NCBI RefSeq assembly: GCF_017833295.1 | Contig: NZ_JAFIBW010000001.1 | Span: 2,298,501-2,362,500 of the forward strand | Length of the DNA: 64,000 bases | Direction: 5' to 3' | From: Methylobacterium sp. PvR107 | GTDB taxonomy: Bacteria; Pseudomonadota; Alphaproteobacteria; Rhizobiales; Beijerinckiaceae | Part shown: piece by piece, positions 47,437 through 56,558 of the stretch | Numbering within the stretch: the stretch's first letter is position 1 | Layout of the letters: each line of letters begins with the position of its first letter | Program-made: the position numbers and the translations under genes | The notes under the pieces: model-generated | Told to the model about the DNA's origin: nothing | The model's database searches: none | Seen by the model: the letters and a program-made list of their open reading frames with translations, nothing else

Positions 47437-48612
47437 ATGGGCCGCGTGGCAATCACCGACGATCTTGAGCGGCCAGCCGCCGCCGAACGGCCCAGAACCG
47501 GACCGCGACCCGCCAAGCCGGCCCGCGACGCGCGGGTCGACGTGGTGCGCGGTCTCGCGCTGCTGACGATCTTCCTCGACCACATTCCGCGCAACGCGCC
47601 GGCCCTGTTCACGCTGCACAATTTCGGCTTCTCGGATGCCGCCGAGATCTTCGTGCTCCTGGCCGGCTACTCCTCGATGATCGCCTATGGCGGGTTGTTC
47701 CGCCGCGCCGGCATCCGGACGACGGTCGCGCGCATCCTGCGGCGCTGCCTCCGCATCTACCTGTTCCAGGCGGGGCTCCTGCTCGCGACGCTCGTGATCG
47801 TCCGGATCTGGATGGACCTCACCGGCCTGACGCCGCGATTCGGCGTCGCGCCGCTGCTTCAGATGGGGCTCCTGCCGGGCCTGCTGCGCGGTCTCATGCT
47901 GAACGCGCTGCCGAATTACCTCGACATCCTGCCGCTCTACATCCTGCTGCTGGCTCTGTTCCCGCTGATCTATCTCGGGATGCGGCACGCGGTCTGGGGT
48001 GTCCTGGCGCTGTCGGGCGCCCTGTGGCTCGCCGCCAACCTCGATCACCAGCTGAACCTGCCGAACGCCGCAGCCGATGACGGATGGTATTTCAACCCGT
48101 TCGCATGGCAGTTCCTTTTCGTGATCGGGGCTGCCCTGGCCCTTGCTGTCCGCGCCCGCGACGGCCTGCTGCCCTGGCGGGGCTGGGCCGCTTCCGCAGC
48201 CTGTGCCTATCTGGTCTTTGCCCTGTTCCAGGGAGGGTCGTGGATCGATTGGGGCCTGCCGGACCTGAGGCCGCTGGCGATCGACGCGCCGGACAAGAGC
48301 CATGTCGGCCCCTTGCGCCTGCTCAACATCCTGGCGCTCAGCTACCTGCTGTTCAGCGCCCCTGCCGCGCTGCGCGCCAGCCGGTGGCGCCACTTCCGGC
48401 TGATCGATGCCTGCGGCCGGCATTCGCTGGAGGTCTTCGCGGCCGGCTGCCTGGCGGCGCTCATCGGCCGCATCCTGTACCGCACCTTCGACGCCACATG
48501 GCCGCTGCAGGTCGCCGTCAATCTCGGCGGGCTGGCACTCATGCTGGGCTTGGCGAGCTTCCTGGATGCCCGGCTCCGCAGATCGGCGGATTCGAAGCCG
48601 CCCCGTCGGTAA
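47437..48612 (+). CDS. OpgC-like integral membrane acyltransferase
   Basis: 391 residues from ATG 47437 (ATG 47383 adds 18 more); both lack a good ribosome-binding site. About ten transmembrane helices follow the conserved start RDARVDVVRGLALLTIFLDHIPRNAP. This is the OpgC family, which adds succinyl or other acyl groups to osmoregulated periplasmic glucans. It is an inner-membrane protein. No other glucan genes (opgG, opgH or cgs) are adjacent. DUF2256 follows 33 bases later. Confidence 0.88.
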   Translation: MGRVAITDDLERPAAAERPRTGPRPAKPARDARVDVVRGLALLTIFLDHIPRNAPALFTLHNFGFSDAAEIFVLLAGYSSMIAYGGLFRRAGIRTTVARILRRCLRIYLFQAGLLLATLVIVRIWMDLTGLTPRFGVAPLLQMGLLPGLLRGLMLNALPNYLDILPLYILLLALFPLIYLGMRHAVWGVLALSGALWLAANLDHQLNLPNAAADDGWYFNPFAWQFLFVIGAALALAVRARDGLLPWRGWAASAACAYLVFALFQGGSWIDWGLPDLRPLAIDAPDKSHVGPLRLLNILALSYLLFSAPAALRASRWRHFRLIDACGRHSLEVFAAGCLAALIGRILYRTFDATWPLQVAVNLGGLALMLGLASFLDARLRRSADSKPPRR

Positions 48613-48645
48613 GGGCCGGCAGGACCCAGGCCCGGAGGAGCAACG

Positions 48646-48819
48646 ATGCCGCCAATGCGCCGCAAGGGCGACCTCCCGGAAAAGGTCTGCGCGCAATGCG
48701 GCCGGCCCTTCGCGTGGCGCAAGAAATGGGAGCGCGTCTGGGACGAAGTCCGCTACTGCTCCGACCGATGCCGGGCCGAGGCCAGGACGGCGCGCAAGCG
48801 CGACGCGGCGGAAGGGTGA
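48646..48819 (+). CDS. DUF2256 zinc-finger-like protein
   Basis: 57 residues from ATG 48646 with GGAGGAG upstream. It is shorter than many genes but has the full DUF2256 pattern: [31 protein letters not shown], with four cysteines that could bind zinc. Function unknown. Its stop lies five bases from the convergent mocA-like stop. Confidence 0.85.
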   Translation: MPPMRRKGDLPEKVCAQCGRPFAWRKKWERVWDEVRYCSDRCRAEARTARKRDAAEG

Positions 48820-48823
48820 CGGC

Positions 48824-49429
48824 TCAACCGCCCCGCAGGGCGCTGAGCCCCGAGGGCGTGTCGATGTCGAGGGCGGTGCCCGGGTCGCCGGGGATCTCCA
48901 GCACGTCGGTCCGCCCCTTCAGGAGCGGCCCGGCGCCATGGTCGCCGACGAGGCGGGTGATCGCGGGACCGAGCCGGCGCAGGTTGAGAAGCACTGGATT
49001 GCCGCGCCGTCCGCCCTGGACCGGGACCACGGCGGCCGGCTCGTCCCGGGCGCCCGTGAAGGCCGCCGCGAGGCGGTCGATATGGGCAGCGGTGACGCGG
49101 GGCATGTCGCCCAGCACCACCACGGCGGCGGTACAGGTCCCCGGCAAAGCCGCGAGACCGGCCCGCAGCGAGCTGGCGAGACCGGCGCGGTAATCCGGAT
49201 TCTCGATGCCGATCAGGTCGAGCCCGTCGAGGGCGGCCCGCACGGCCTCCGCGTGCGCGCCCAGCACGACCACCACCGGACGCGGCCGGGCCCCCAGGGC
49301 GGCCTCGGCCGCATGGCGCACCAGCGGCTTGCCGTCGAGGGGCGCGAGCAGCTTCGGCTCCGGGCCGAAGCGGCTGCCGAGACCCGCGGCGAGCAGGACC
49401 GTGCCGATCTCAGCGCCGATCTCACTCAT
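48824..49429 (-). CDS. Molybdenum cofactor cytidylyltransferase (MocA-like)
   Basis: 201 residues. Nucleotidyltransferase fold with VLLAAGLGSRFGPEPKLLAPLDGKPLVRH at the N-terminus and VVVLGDMPRVTAAHI later. The MocA family transfers CMP to molybdopterin to make the MCD cofactor of xanthine-dehydrogenase-type enzymes. It is the last gene of the four-gene maturation operon, overlapping its neighbour by eight bases. Confidence 0.88.
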   Translation of the reverse strand: MSEIGAEIGTVLLAAGLGSRFGPEPKLLAPLDGKPLVRHAAEAALGARPRPVVVVLGAHAEAVRAALDGLDLIGIENPDYRAGLASSLRAGLAALPGTCTAAVVVLGDMPRVTAAHIDRLAAAFTGARDEPAAVVPVQGGRRGNPVLLNLRRLGPAITRLVGDHGAGPLLKGRTDVLEIPGDPGTALDIDTPSGLSALRGG

Positions 49430-50471
49430 GCACGGCCGGATCCACTTCCGCCTCCTCTCCGGCGGTCTCGCCGCCGGCGCGGGGTTGCGGGCGCGAGACG
49501 ATCTCCATGAGAAGCCCGCCGACCCCGAGCGCGACGATGTCGGCGCGGCTGACGGGCAAGTCGGCCAGCAGGCGGTGCAGGATCCAGTCGAAGCCGTTCT
49601 CCTTGGGCGAGCGCGCGCAGCCCGGCGCGCCGATCATCGGCACGTCGCCCCGGCGGCCGATCAGGAGCAGGTTGCCCGGATCGACCGGCATCCCGAGATG
49701 CTCGACCCGGCCGCCCGCCGCCGCGATCCCGGTCGGGATGACGTCGCGCCGGTCGGCGATGGCCGAGGCGCCGAACACCACCACGAGGTCGGCCCCGGCG
49801 CGATCGATCGCTTCCGCAAGTGATGCGGCGACGGCCTCGGCCGCGTGCGGCACCCGGGTCTCGGTGACGATCTCGGCTCCTGCCGGGACGAGGCGCTCGG
49901 CCAGCACCCGGAGGGTCTTGTCGATCGTCGTCTCCTTGAGGCTGGGCAGGCGGGTCGAGACCACGCCCACGCGCCGCCGGCGATAGGGCGCGACCGCCAA
50001 CGCGCCGCCCGCGGCCGCCGCGCCGACGCGATCCAGCACCGCGCCCGGCACCGCGTAGGGGATGATCTTCACGGTCGCGATCATCTCGCCGGCGACGACC
50101 GGCTTGAAGCGCGGCAGTGTCGCCACCGTGACGGCCTCGTCCACCGCGTTCACGGCGTCGATCTGCGCGGGATCCAGGATCAGCACCCCGGCGGTCTCGG
50201 CGAAGAGGTTGCAGCGGCCGGTGAAGGGCGGCTCGACGCGCAGATTCGCACCCGCGAGATGCGTGGCCAGACGGGCGGCGGCCGCGTCCTCCCCGACATC
50301 GCCGGGCTCCAGGGTAGCCGCGACGATCTCCGACAGGCCGGCCCGCGCCAGGGACGCCGCCGTATCGGAGGCGATCACCGCCCCCTTGCGCAGGGTGATG
50401 CCCTCGCGCCGGACGGAATGGGCGCTGATCAGCCCGGCCGCCTCCGCGACCGGGACCGGACCGAACCTCAC
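49422..50471 (-). CDS. Molybdopterin-binding protein of the MoeA/CinA superfamily
   Basis: 349 residues from a GTG overlapping the XdhC-C stop. MoeA-like N-terminal region (ISAHSVRREGITLRKGAVI) and a MoCF-binding C-terminal domain with VVVFGASAIADRRDVIPTGI and IGAPGCARSPKENGFDWIL. It sits next to XdhC and MocA-like genes in many molybdo-hydroxylase clusters, probably holding the pterin before CMP transfer. The precise step is unknown. Confidence 0.85.
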   Translation of the reverse strand: MRFGPVPVAEAAGLISAHSVRREGITLRKGAVIASDTAASLARAGLSEIVAATLEPGDVGEDAAAARLATHLAGANLRVEPPFTGRCNLFAETAGVLILDPAQIDAVNAVDEAVTVATLPRFKPVVAGEMIATVKIIPYAVPGAVLDRVGAAAAGGALAVAPYRRRRVGVVSTRLPSLKETTIDKTLRVLAERLVPAGAEIVTETRVPHAAEAVAASLAEAIDRAGADLVVVFGASAIADRRDVIPTGIAAAGGRVEHLGMPVDPGNLLLIGRRGDVPMIGAPGCARSPKENGFDWILHRLLADLPVSRADIVALGVGGLLMEIVSRPQPRAGGETAGEEAEVDPAVHE

Positions 50472-51169
50472 GCAGCCTCCGGTCGGGGTGCGCGGCGCAG
50501 GGCCGCCACGATCTCGGCCAGCACGGCGAGCGCGATCTCGGCGGGGCTGACCGCTCCGAGCGGGAGACCGATCGGCGCCCGGATCCGGCCGATCTGCTCG
50601 GGCGAGAACCCGGCTTCGGTGAGCCGCGCGACGCGGGCCGCATGGGTCTTCCGCGAGCCGAGCGCGCCCACGTAGAAGCACTCGGCCATCAGCGCCGCCT
50701 TCAGGGCCGGATCGTCGATCTTGGGGTCGTGGGTGAGGGCCGCGAGCGCGCTGTAGCGGTCGAGCGGTGGCACGCTCTGCCCGAACGCGGCATCCGGCCA
50801 CTCGGCCACGAGCGCGATCCCCGGGAAGCGCTCGGGCGTCGCGAAGGCCGTGCGTGGGTCGATCACCGTGAGCGCGAGGTCCAGGCCCGCTGCCATCGGC
50901 GCCATCGCCTGCGAGATGTGGACGGCGCCGACCACCACGAGCCGCACCGGCGGAACCTGCACAGTGAGGAACAAAGTCCGTCCGTCGGCTTCGACGAGGC
51001 CGCTCTTTCCGGAGGCGAGATGCTTGGCCAGCACCGCGCCGAGCGGATCGGCGGCGACCTGTTCCTCGCGCACGAGGCGCTGCGCGCCATCGGCGATGTC
51101 GGTGACGAGGATCGCGGCCCGGCGTGCCGCCCGCTCGGCGTTGAGCTCGGACAGGAGATCGCTGCGCAT
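50468..51169 (-). CDS. XdhC-family protein, Rossmann C-terminal part
   Basis: 233 residues from ATG 51169. A short N-terminal XdhC segment is followed by the XdhC Rossmann domain (VRLVVVGAVHISQAMAPMAAGLDLALTVIDPRTAFATPERFPG, and ECFYVGALGSRKTHAARVARL). XdhC-type chaperones insert the sulfurated molybdenum cofactor into xanthine-dehydrogenase-type enzymes. Here the XdhC domains are split over two adjoining genes, this one and 51169-51492. Confidence 0.88.
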   Translation of the reverse strand: MRSDLLSELNAERAARRAAILVTDIADGAQRLVREEQVAADPLGAVLAKHLASGKSGLVEADGRTLFLTVQVPPVRLVVVGAVHISQAMAPMAAGLDLALTVIDPRTAFATPERFPGIALVAEWPDAAFGQSVPPLDRYSALAALTHDPKIDDPALKAALMAECFYVGALGSRKTHAARVARLTEAGFSPEQIGRIRAPIGLPLGAVSPAEIALAVLAEIVAALRRAPRPEAA

Positions 51170-51492
51170 CAGTCGATCCGCTCGACAAAGACCCGGATCC
51201 GGCCGCCGCAGGACAGGCCGGCCCGCCACGCGGTCTCGTCGGCGACGCCGAATTCCAGGACGCGCGGCGCCCCGGCCTCGATCACCTCGATCGCCTCGGT
51301 GATGACCGCGCCCTCGACGCAGCCGCCCGAGACGGAACCCAGGAAATTGCCTTCGCCATCGACCACGAGGTGGCTGCCTACGGGCCGCGGGGCCGAGCCC
51401 CAGGTTTCGATGACGGTGGCCAGCGCCACGGCGCGGCCGTCGCGCCGCCAGGAATCGGCGGCGGTGAGGATGTCGGTATCGGTGCTGAGCAT
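51169..51492 (-). CDS. XdhC-family N-terminal domain protein
   Basis: 107 residues from ATG 51492. The whole gene is the XdhC/CoxI N-terminal domain: VALATVIETWGSAPRPVGSHLVV and GSVSGGCVEGAVITEA. The conserved Cys in GGCVEGA is present, as is the late SCGG motif. Its stop overlaps the start of the second XdhC gene (TGATG). It is first in the maturation operon. Confidence 0.87.
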   Translation of the reverse strand: MLSTDTDILTAADSWRRDGRAVALATVIETWGSAPRPVGSHLVVDGEGNFLGSVSGGCVEGAVITEAIEVIEAGAPRVLEFGVADETAWRAGLSCGGRIRVFVERID

Positions 51493-51889
51493 GGCCTCGA
51501 AGACCTTCGGCCGGCGGGCGCCCCCCGCACCCCTCAGGTATGGCCCGGGCGCCGCCGCGCAAGAAGCCCGCCTGCGAAAGCGCGTGTCAGGAAATGATGG
51601 CGGACGGCGGCGCGCGGCCATACTCTGACGCCACAACCTTTCGCGCAGGTGGTATCCCGAGACGTGTTCGGCCTATCCAACCCAAGCCACCGGATCGGGA
51701 CGACGGCGTATGGCTTCGCCATGGCGCGACCGCAGCCCGTGGGCCGCGGCAAGACAAGCCGTGCCGGAGGCTGCGAGATCCCCCTCCCCCGCAGAGGGGG
51801 CAGGGGGATGCGCGGATCTCGTCGCTTCGTCTAAACAAGAGATCCGTGATCATTATAGCCTCACCGCCGGACCCCCACCGCCCAGTTCC
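51493..51889. other. Intergenic region, xdhC operon / EnvZ-like kinase
   Basis: 397 bases between divergent genes. I see no gene. It must hold promoters for both directions. The only clear structure is the C/G-rich hairpin at 51778-51809. Confidence 0.5.
51778..51809. repeat. C/G-rich hairpin, family B
   Basis: ATCCCCCTCCCCC faces GGGGGCAGGGGGAT around GCAGA with one bulged base. The loop and stem match the hairpin at 11364 closely. It is 80 bases upstream of the kinase ATG. Confidence 0.55.
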
Positions 51890-53284
51890 ATGAACGCCCC
51901 CGATCCCGCCCTCGCGCGCGCAGTGCGGAAGGATCCCCCGCGCTCAGGCCCGCACCGGCTCTGGAAGCGCCTCAGCCGGGCGATCGGCGACGTGTTGCCG
52001 AAGGGTCTCTACGCCCGCTCGCTGATCATCATCATCGCGCCCGTCGTCCTGCTCCAGTCGGTGATCGCCTACACCTTCATGGAGCGGCACTGGCAGCTGG
52101 TCACCAAGCGCCTGTCCGCGGCCGTGACCGCGGACGTCGCCGCGCTGATCGACATCTACGAGAGCTATCCGCAGGACAAGGATGCCGACACCCTCTCGCG
52201 GATCGCGGGCGAGCGGCTGAACCTCGACCTCGACATCCTCAAGGGCGCCAAGCTGCCGCCGCCGGGCCCGCGGCCGTTCTTCTCGATCCTGGACGAGGCG
52301 CTGTCCGACGAGATCAAGCGTCAGATCCGGCGCCCGTTCTGGATCGACACGGTCGGCCGCTCGAACTTGATCGAGATCCGGGTGGCGATCCCCGACGGGG
52401 TGATGCGCATCACGGCCCGGCGCAGCCAGGCCTACGCGTCGAATTCGCATATCTTCCTCGTGTGGATGATCGGCTCCTCGCTGGTCCTGCTCGGCGTCGC
52501 GATCCTGTTCCTGCGCAACCAGATCAAGCCGATCCTACGGCTGGCCGCCGTGGCGGAGGGCTTCGGCAAGGGCCGGGAGATCGAGTTCCGGCCGCGCGGC
52601 GCCCGCGAGGTGCGTCAGGCCGGCCACGCCTTCATCGAGATGAAACGGCGCATCGAGCGGGCGATGGAACAGCGCACCACGATGCTGAACGGCGTCAGCC
52701 ACGACCTGCGCACCATCCTGACGCGGTTCCGCCTCTCCCTGGCGCTGTTCGAGCAGTCCAGCGAGATCGAGGATCTCAGCCGCGACGTCGACGAGATGAG
52801 CCGGATGCTGGAGGGCTATCTCGCCTTCGCGCGGGGCGATTCGGCCGAACCCGCGACGCCCACCGACATGCGCGCCCTGCTGGAGGATCTGCGGTCCGAC
52901 GTGGAGCGCCTCGGCGCGCACGTGTCCGCCGTCGATCTCATCGGGGCGCCCGAGATCACCGTGCGGGCGGGCGCCTTCCGGCGTTGCCTGTTCAACCTCG
53001 CGGCCAACGCGGCCCGCTATGCCGAGACGGTGGCGATCTCCGGACGCCTGGAGGCGCGCGCCTTCTTCGTCTCGATCGACGATGACGGACCGGGCATCCC
53101 GCCCGAGAGCCGCGAGGCGGTGTTCAAGCCGTTCGTGCGGCTCGACGATGCCCGCCAGGATGCCGGCGGGTCCGGACTCGGGCTGGCCATCGCCCGCGAC
53201 ATCGCCCGCGCCCATGGCGGCGACATCACCCTGCAGGACAGCCCGCTCGGCGGCCTGCGGGCCACCGTCCGGGTCCCGGCCTGA
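51890..53284 (+). CDS. EnvZ-like sensor histidine kinase
   Basis: 464 residues from ATG 51890. Two transmembrane helices (SLIIIIAPVVLLQSVIAY and LVWMIGSSLVLLGVAILFL) enclose a periplasmic region of about 120 residues. HAMP, the His phosphorylation motif SHDLRTILTRFRLSL and an intact ATPase domain (NLAANAARYAE, DDGPGIP, GSGLGLAIARD) follow. This HDLRTILTR form is usual in alphaproteobacterial EnvZ relatives. No response-regulator gene is adjacent, so its OmpR partner must be elsewhere or the pair is split. The signal is unknown. Confidence 0.92.
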   Translation: MNAPDPALARAVRKDPPRSGPHRLWKRLSRAIGDVLPKGLYARSLIIIIAPVVLLQSVIAYTFMERHWQLVTKRLSAAVTADVAALIDIYESYPQDKDADTLSRIAGERLNLDLDILKGAKLPPPGPRPFFSILDEALSDEIKRQIRRPFWIDTVGRSNLIEIRVAIPDGVMRITARRSQAYASNSHIFLVWMIGSSLVLLGVAILFLRNQIKPILRLAAVAEGFGKGREIEFRPRGAREVRQAGHAFIEMKRRIERAMEQRTTMLNGVSHDLRTILTRFRLSLALFEQSSEIEDLSRDVDEMSRMLEGYLAFARGDSAEPATPTDMRALLEDLRSDVERLGAHVSAVDLIGAPEITVRAGAFRRCLFNLAANAARYAETVAISGRLEARAFFVSIDDDGPGIPPESREAVFKPFVRLDDARQDAGGSGLGLAIARDIARAHGGDITLQDSPLGGLRATVRVPA

Positions 53285-53290
53285 GCCGGT

Positions 53291-53581
53291 TCAGGCGTCG
53301 GCGGGCCGGCGCAGGCGCAGGAACTCGTCCTGGACGTTCCGGAGGAGATGGTCGAGGCTCGCCTGGTCGAGGGCGGCGTGACGCAGACGCACGCGGAGGG
53401 CCGCCTCGCCGTTCCAGTCGTAGCCCGAACCGTGCGGCAGGTGGCGCAGCAGCAGCGGACTGACGATGCTCGCGCGTCGGTAGGCCGGATGACGCAGGAG
53501 CTTGCCGATGTGGAGCGCGAGAAGGTCCACCGGGGCCGTCTCGGGTCCCTTCCCGTTCCAAGTAACCGAAGACCTGCCCAT
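53291..53581 (-). CDS. Small hypothetical protein
   Basis: 96 residues from ATG 53581, with GAGAGG ten bases upstream on the minus strand. A cytosolic, Leu/Arg-rich helical protein, with core LLRHPAYRRASIVSPLLLRHL. Family not recognised. Supported by the ribosome-binding site and by lack of a competing frame. Confidence 0.55.
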   Translation of the reverse strand: MGRSSVTWNGKGPETAPVDLLALHIGKLLRHPAYRRASIVSPLLLRHLPHGSGYDWNGEAALRVRLRHAALDQASLDHLLRNVQDEFLRLRRPADA

Positions 53582-53757
53582 ACGGTTTTTTCCTCTCGGA
53601 TAGGCAGTATCAGGCCGAATGATTGCGTATCGGTTTGCGTCCGGCCGGTCCGGAGAAAAACTGCGGCCTGTGGGGTCCCAAGCTGCGCGGCGGGGTGATA
53701 TGCAGGCGCGCTGCCTATGAGCCGCGGATCACCGCGCGCCGGATCTGAGTGTCGAAC

Positions 53758-53949
53758 ATGAACCCGCTCGTCCCCCTCTTCATCCTGCTCTCCCTGCCGC
53801 TCGCCGCGATCGGCCTCGTGCTCTACACGGATGAGGGCATCAATCCGGACCTGTTCTACGCGTCGGTGAAGACCTTCGTGATCCTCGGCGCGATCGCGGG
53901 GGCGATGTCGTTCGGCGCGATGAAGCTGTCCGAGCGCGCCAAGCACTGA
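53758..53949 (+). CDS. Small two-helix membrane protein
   Basis: 63 residues from ATG 53758 (GTG 53749 adds three residues). Two hydrophobic segments (LFILLSLPLAAIGLVLY and TFVILGAIAGAMSFGAM) joined by a polar loop suggest a hairpin in the inner membrane. Family not recognised. It is 23 bases before the aminotransferase gene on the same strand. Confidence 0.6.
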   Translation: MNPLVPLFILLSLPLAAIGLVLYTDEGINPDLFYASVKTFVILGAIAGAMSFGAMKLSERAKH

Positions 53950-53972
53950 TCTTACCCGGCCCGGAGGGCGCG

Positions 53973-55154
53973 ATGCTGCACGTGGTCCCGGCCTTCTCGC
54001 GCATCGGCGAGGAGAATGCCTTCGCGGTGCTCGCCCGCGCACAGGCCCTGGCGTCCCAGGGCCGCGACGTGATCAATCTCGGCATCGGCCAGCCGGACAT
54101 GCCGACGCCCGCCCACGTGGTCGAGGCCGGCATCAAGGCCCTGCGCGACGGCCACCACGGCTACACGCCGGCGGTGGGCATTCCGGGCTTGCGCGAGGCG
54201 GTGGCCCGCGACATCCACCGGCGCCACGACGTCGAAGTCTCGCCGGATTCCGTGATGATCGTGCCGGGCGGCAAGGTCACCATGTTCATGGCGATCCTGA
54301 TGTTCGGCGCGCCGGGGACCGAGATCCTGTATCCGGACCCCGGATTCCCGATCTACCGCTCGATGATCGAGTTCACCGGCGCGACCCCGGTCCCGGTGCC
54401 GATCCGAGAGGAGAACGGCTTCGCCTTCTCGGCGGCCGAGACCCTGGCGCTGATTACGCCGAAGACCCGCCTGCTGATCGTCAACTCACCCGCCAACCCC
54501 ACCGGCGGCGTGACTCCGAAGGCCGAGATCGATGCCCTGGTGAAGGGTCTGGCCGATCACCCCGACGTGGCGGTGCTGTCGGACGAGATCTACGGCACGA
54601 TGACGTATGACGGCGCGCAGCATCACTCGCTGCTGAAGTACGAAGAGATCCGCGACCGGCTGATCTATCTCGACGGGGCGTCGAAGACCTACGCGATGAC
54701 CGGCTGGCGGCTCGGCTGGTCCGTCTGGCCGAAGCCGCTCTACGACGCCGCGCGCAAGCTTGCGGTCAACGCGCATTCCTGCGTGAACGCGGCGACGCAG
54801 TGGGCTGGGATCGCCGCGCTCGACGGACCGCAGGATTGCGTGGCCGCGATGGTCGCCGAGTTCGACCGGCGCCGGGCGATCGTGGTGGACGGCCTGAACG
54901 GCCTGCCGGACGTGTCGTGCATCGCCCCGAAGGGTGCGTTCTACGCCTTCCCGAACATCTCCCGGACCGGCTGGAAGGCGAAGGCCCTGGCCTCGACCCT
55001 GCTGGAGGAGGCGGGCGTCGCCGTGATCGGCGGCCCGGATTTCGGCGTCCACGGCGAAGGCCATATCCGCCTGTCCTACGCCAACTCGGCGGAGAACATC
55101 CGCCGCGCGCTGGAGCGGATGGGCACGTTCCTCAGCGCGCGCAAGCCGGGCTGA
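53973..55154 (+). CDS. PLP-dependent class I/II aminotransferase
   Basis: 393 residues. The PLP lysine is in YLDGASKTYAMTGWRLGW. Other class I features are NLGIGQPDMPTPAHVVEAGI, NSPANPTGGV and the late GEGHIRLSYANS with the substrate arginine. It resembles aspartate/aromatic-type aminotransferases of the COG0436 group. The exact substrate cannot be told. Cytosolic. Confidence 0.93.
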   Translation: MLHVVPAFSRIGEENAFAVLARAQALASQGRDVINLGIGQPDMPTPAHVVEAGIKALRDGHHGYTPAVGIPGLREAVARDIHRRHDVEVSPDSVMIVPGGKVTMFMAILMFGAPGTEILYPDPGFPIYRSMIEFTGATPVPVPIREENGFAFSAAETLALITPKTRLLIVNSPANPTGGVTPKAEIDALVKGLADHPDVAVLSDEIYGTMTYDGAQHHSLLKYEEIRDRLIYLDGASKTYAMTGWRLGWSVWPKPLYDAARKLAVNAHSCVNAATQWAGIAALDGPQDCVAAMVAEFDRRRAIVVDGLNGLPDVSCIAPKGAFYAFPNISRTGWKAKALASTLLEEAGVAVIGGPDFGVHGEGHIRLSYANSAENIRRALERMGTFLSARKPG

Positions 55155-55291
55155 GAGGACACCCCCCCGTCACCGACCATCGGCTGAGGCGCGTGGAGAT
55201 CGTCCCGGCTGTTGGTATCGACGCGGCCGTCCTTGCGTGCGCAGAGACGCAATCCAGTCAGCGCGCCGACCGCCGATCTCGGTCTACCCCG

Positions 55292-55324
55292 GGTGACTTC
55301 GCTTCGCTCGTGGTGACGACGAGG
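55292..55324. repeat. Family C repeat, degenerate half-copy
   Basis: GGTGACTTCGCTTCGCTCGTGGTGACGACG resembles one arm of the repeat at 33341-33440. It lies in the 232-base gap between the aminotransferase and convergent hydrolase genes. Confidence 0.4.
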
Positions 55325-55386
55325 GATGCGTCGATCGAAGCTTTCAGACGGACGCCGGTGCGGTCAGCGCGGCCGGTTTGCGCCCC

Positions 55387-56451
55387 TCACGACTTGCCCG
55401 GCGCGCGCTTGTCGATCCAGCCGGAGAGCCAGTCGGCGATGTCCAGGCTGTTCTTGTCCTGCATCAGCATGTGCGAATTGCCGTGGATGCCGATCTCCGG
55501 CAGCAGGATCAGCTCGGCCCGGCCGCCGGCCGCGTTCGCCGCAGCCACGAAGCCGCGACACTGCTTGAGTCGGGGCGCCCAGCGCGGCGAAGCATCGACG
55601 TAGTCGCCGAACAGGACGAGGATCGGCAGATCCTTGTAGGGGGCCAAGTCGTCCTTGGCCGGGTCCGGGCACGCCGCGGGCTCGATGGCCACGAGGGCGC
55701 GGATCCCGGAGCGGTCGAGGGCGGCGGTCTGGAACGGGTAGATCCCCGACTGCGAGTGCGAGATTAGCACTGCGCCCTTGAGGCGCTTGGCGAGTTCCGA
55801 GAGGGCCGGAACGGTCGGGTTCGGCACCGGCAGCGCCGCCGACCAATCGGGGACCATCTGCTTCCAGAACTCGCCCTGCGCCTCCAGGGGGAATTGCATG
55901 TCCGGGAACACCTTCGGGTATTCCGGACCGAACCGGAAGATCGCCCAAGCCGGTTCGCGCCCGGCCGAGAAGACGGTGGGCAGGGCATTCGGATCGGCCC
56001 GGCCGGTCTTCACCGCGTTGATCTGCACCGGGCTCGCTGCCGAGCGCCCGCGCCACGCCTGATCGATCACGTAGGTCGGGAAACCGTGCCGGACGAAGAA
56101 CTCGTCCCAGCCCATGCGCCCGTCCGGCGTCGTCTCCCAGGTCTTGCCGGTGAGGCAGCAGCCATGGATCAGGACCAGCGGCGGCCGACCCGCGCCCACC
56201 GGGATCTGATAGCGGACATAGATCTGGTCGACGCTGATCGTGCCCGAGGGCGCGTAGGCCGGCAGCGTCGAGAGCGTGTCCGCTTGGACGTCGCGGCCGC
56301 CGACGAAGAAGCTGCCCTGCTCGGCGATCGTGAGCGGCCCCGGCGTGGGATCAGCCGCCCGGGCGGGTCCGCCCGCGATCAGCATGGCAGCGACCAGCGC
56401 GCCGGCGATCCGCCGAGCGCGCACCAGCGCGGGCACTGACAGTCCTGACAT
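55387..56451 (-). CDS. Exported alpha/beta hydrolase
   Basis: 354 residues from ATG 56451 (GGGAGACGGGAC upstream). A signal peptide (AGALVAAMLIAGGPARA) is followed by an alpha/beta-hydrolase domain: oxyanion-region LIHGCCLTGKTW, nucleophile Ser in LISHSQSGIYP (SxSxG), Asp in LFGDYVDASPRW and His in GIHGNSHMLMQD. Substrate unknown; such proteins include esterases and lipases. It is periplasmic. Confidence 0.88.
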   Translation of the reverse strand: MSGLSVPALVRARRIAGALVAAMLIAGGPARAADPTPGPLTIAEQGSFFVGGRDVQADTLSTLPAYAPSGTISVDQIYVRYQIPVGAGRPPLVLIHGCCLTGKTWETTPDGRMGWDEFFVRHGFPTYVIDQAWRGRSAASPVQINAVKTGRADPNALPTVFSAGREPAWAIFRFGPEYPKVFPDMQFPLEAQGEFWKQMVPDWSAALPVPNPTVPALSELAKRLKGAVLISHSQSGIYPFQTAALDRSGIRALVAIEPAACPDPAKDDLAPYKDLPILVLFGDYVDASPRWAPRLKQCRGFVAAANAAGGRAELILLPEIGIHGNSHMLMQDKNSLDIADWLSGWIDKRAPGKS

Positions 56452-56558
56452 GAAATGTCCCGTCTCCCCGCGCGCAGTCCGCCCGCACCCCATCACGACC
56501 GCATGCCTAGCACAAAGCTCGGCCGTCATGGGAGGGCTGCCGGCTCAACGGCTTGCCG

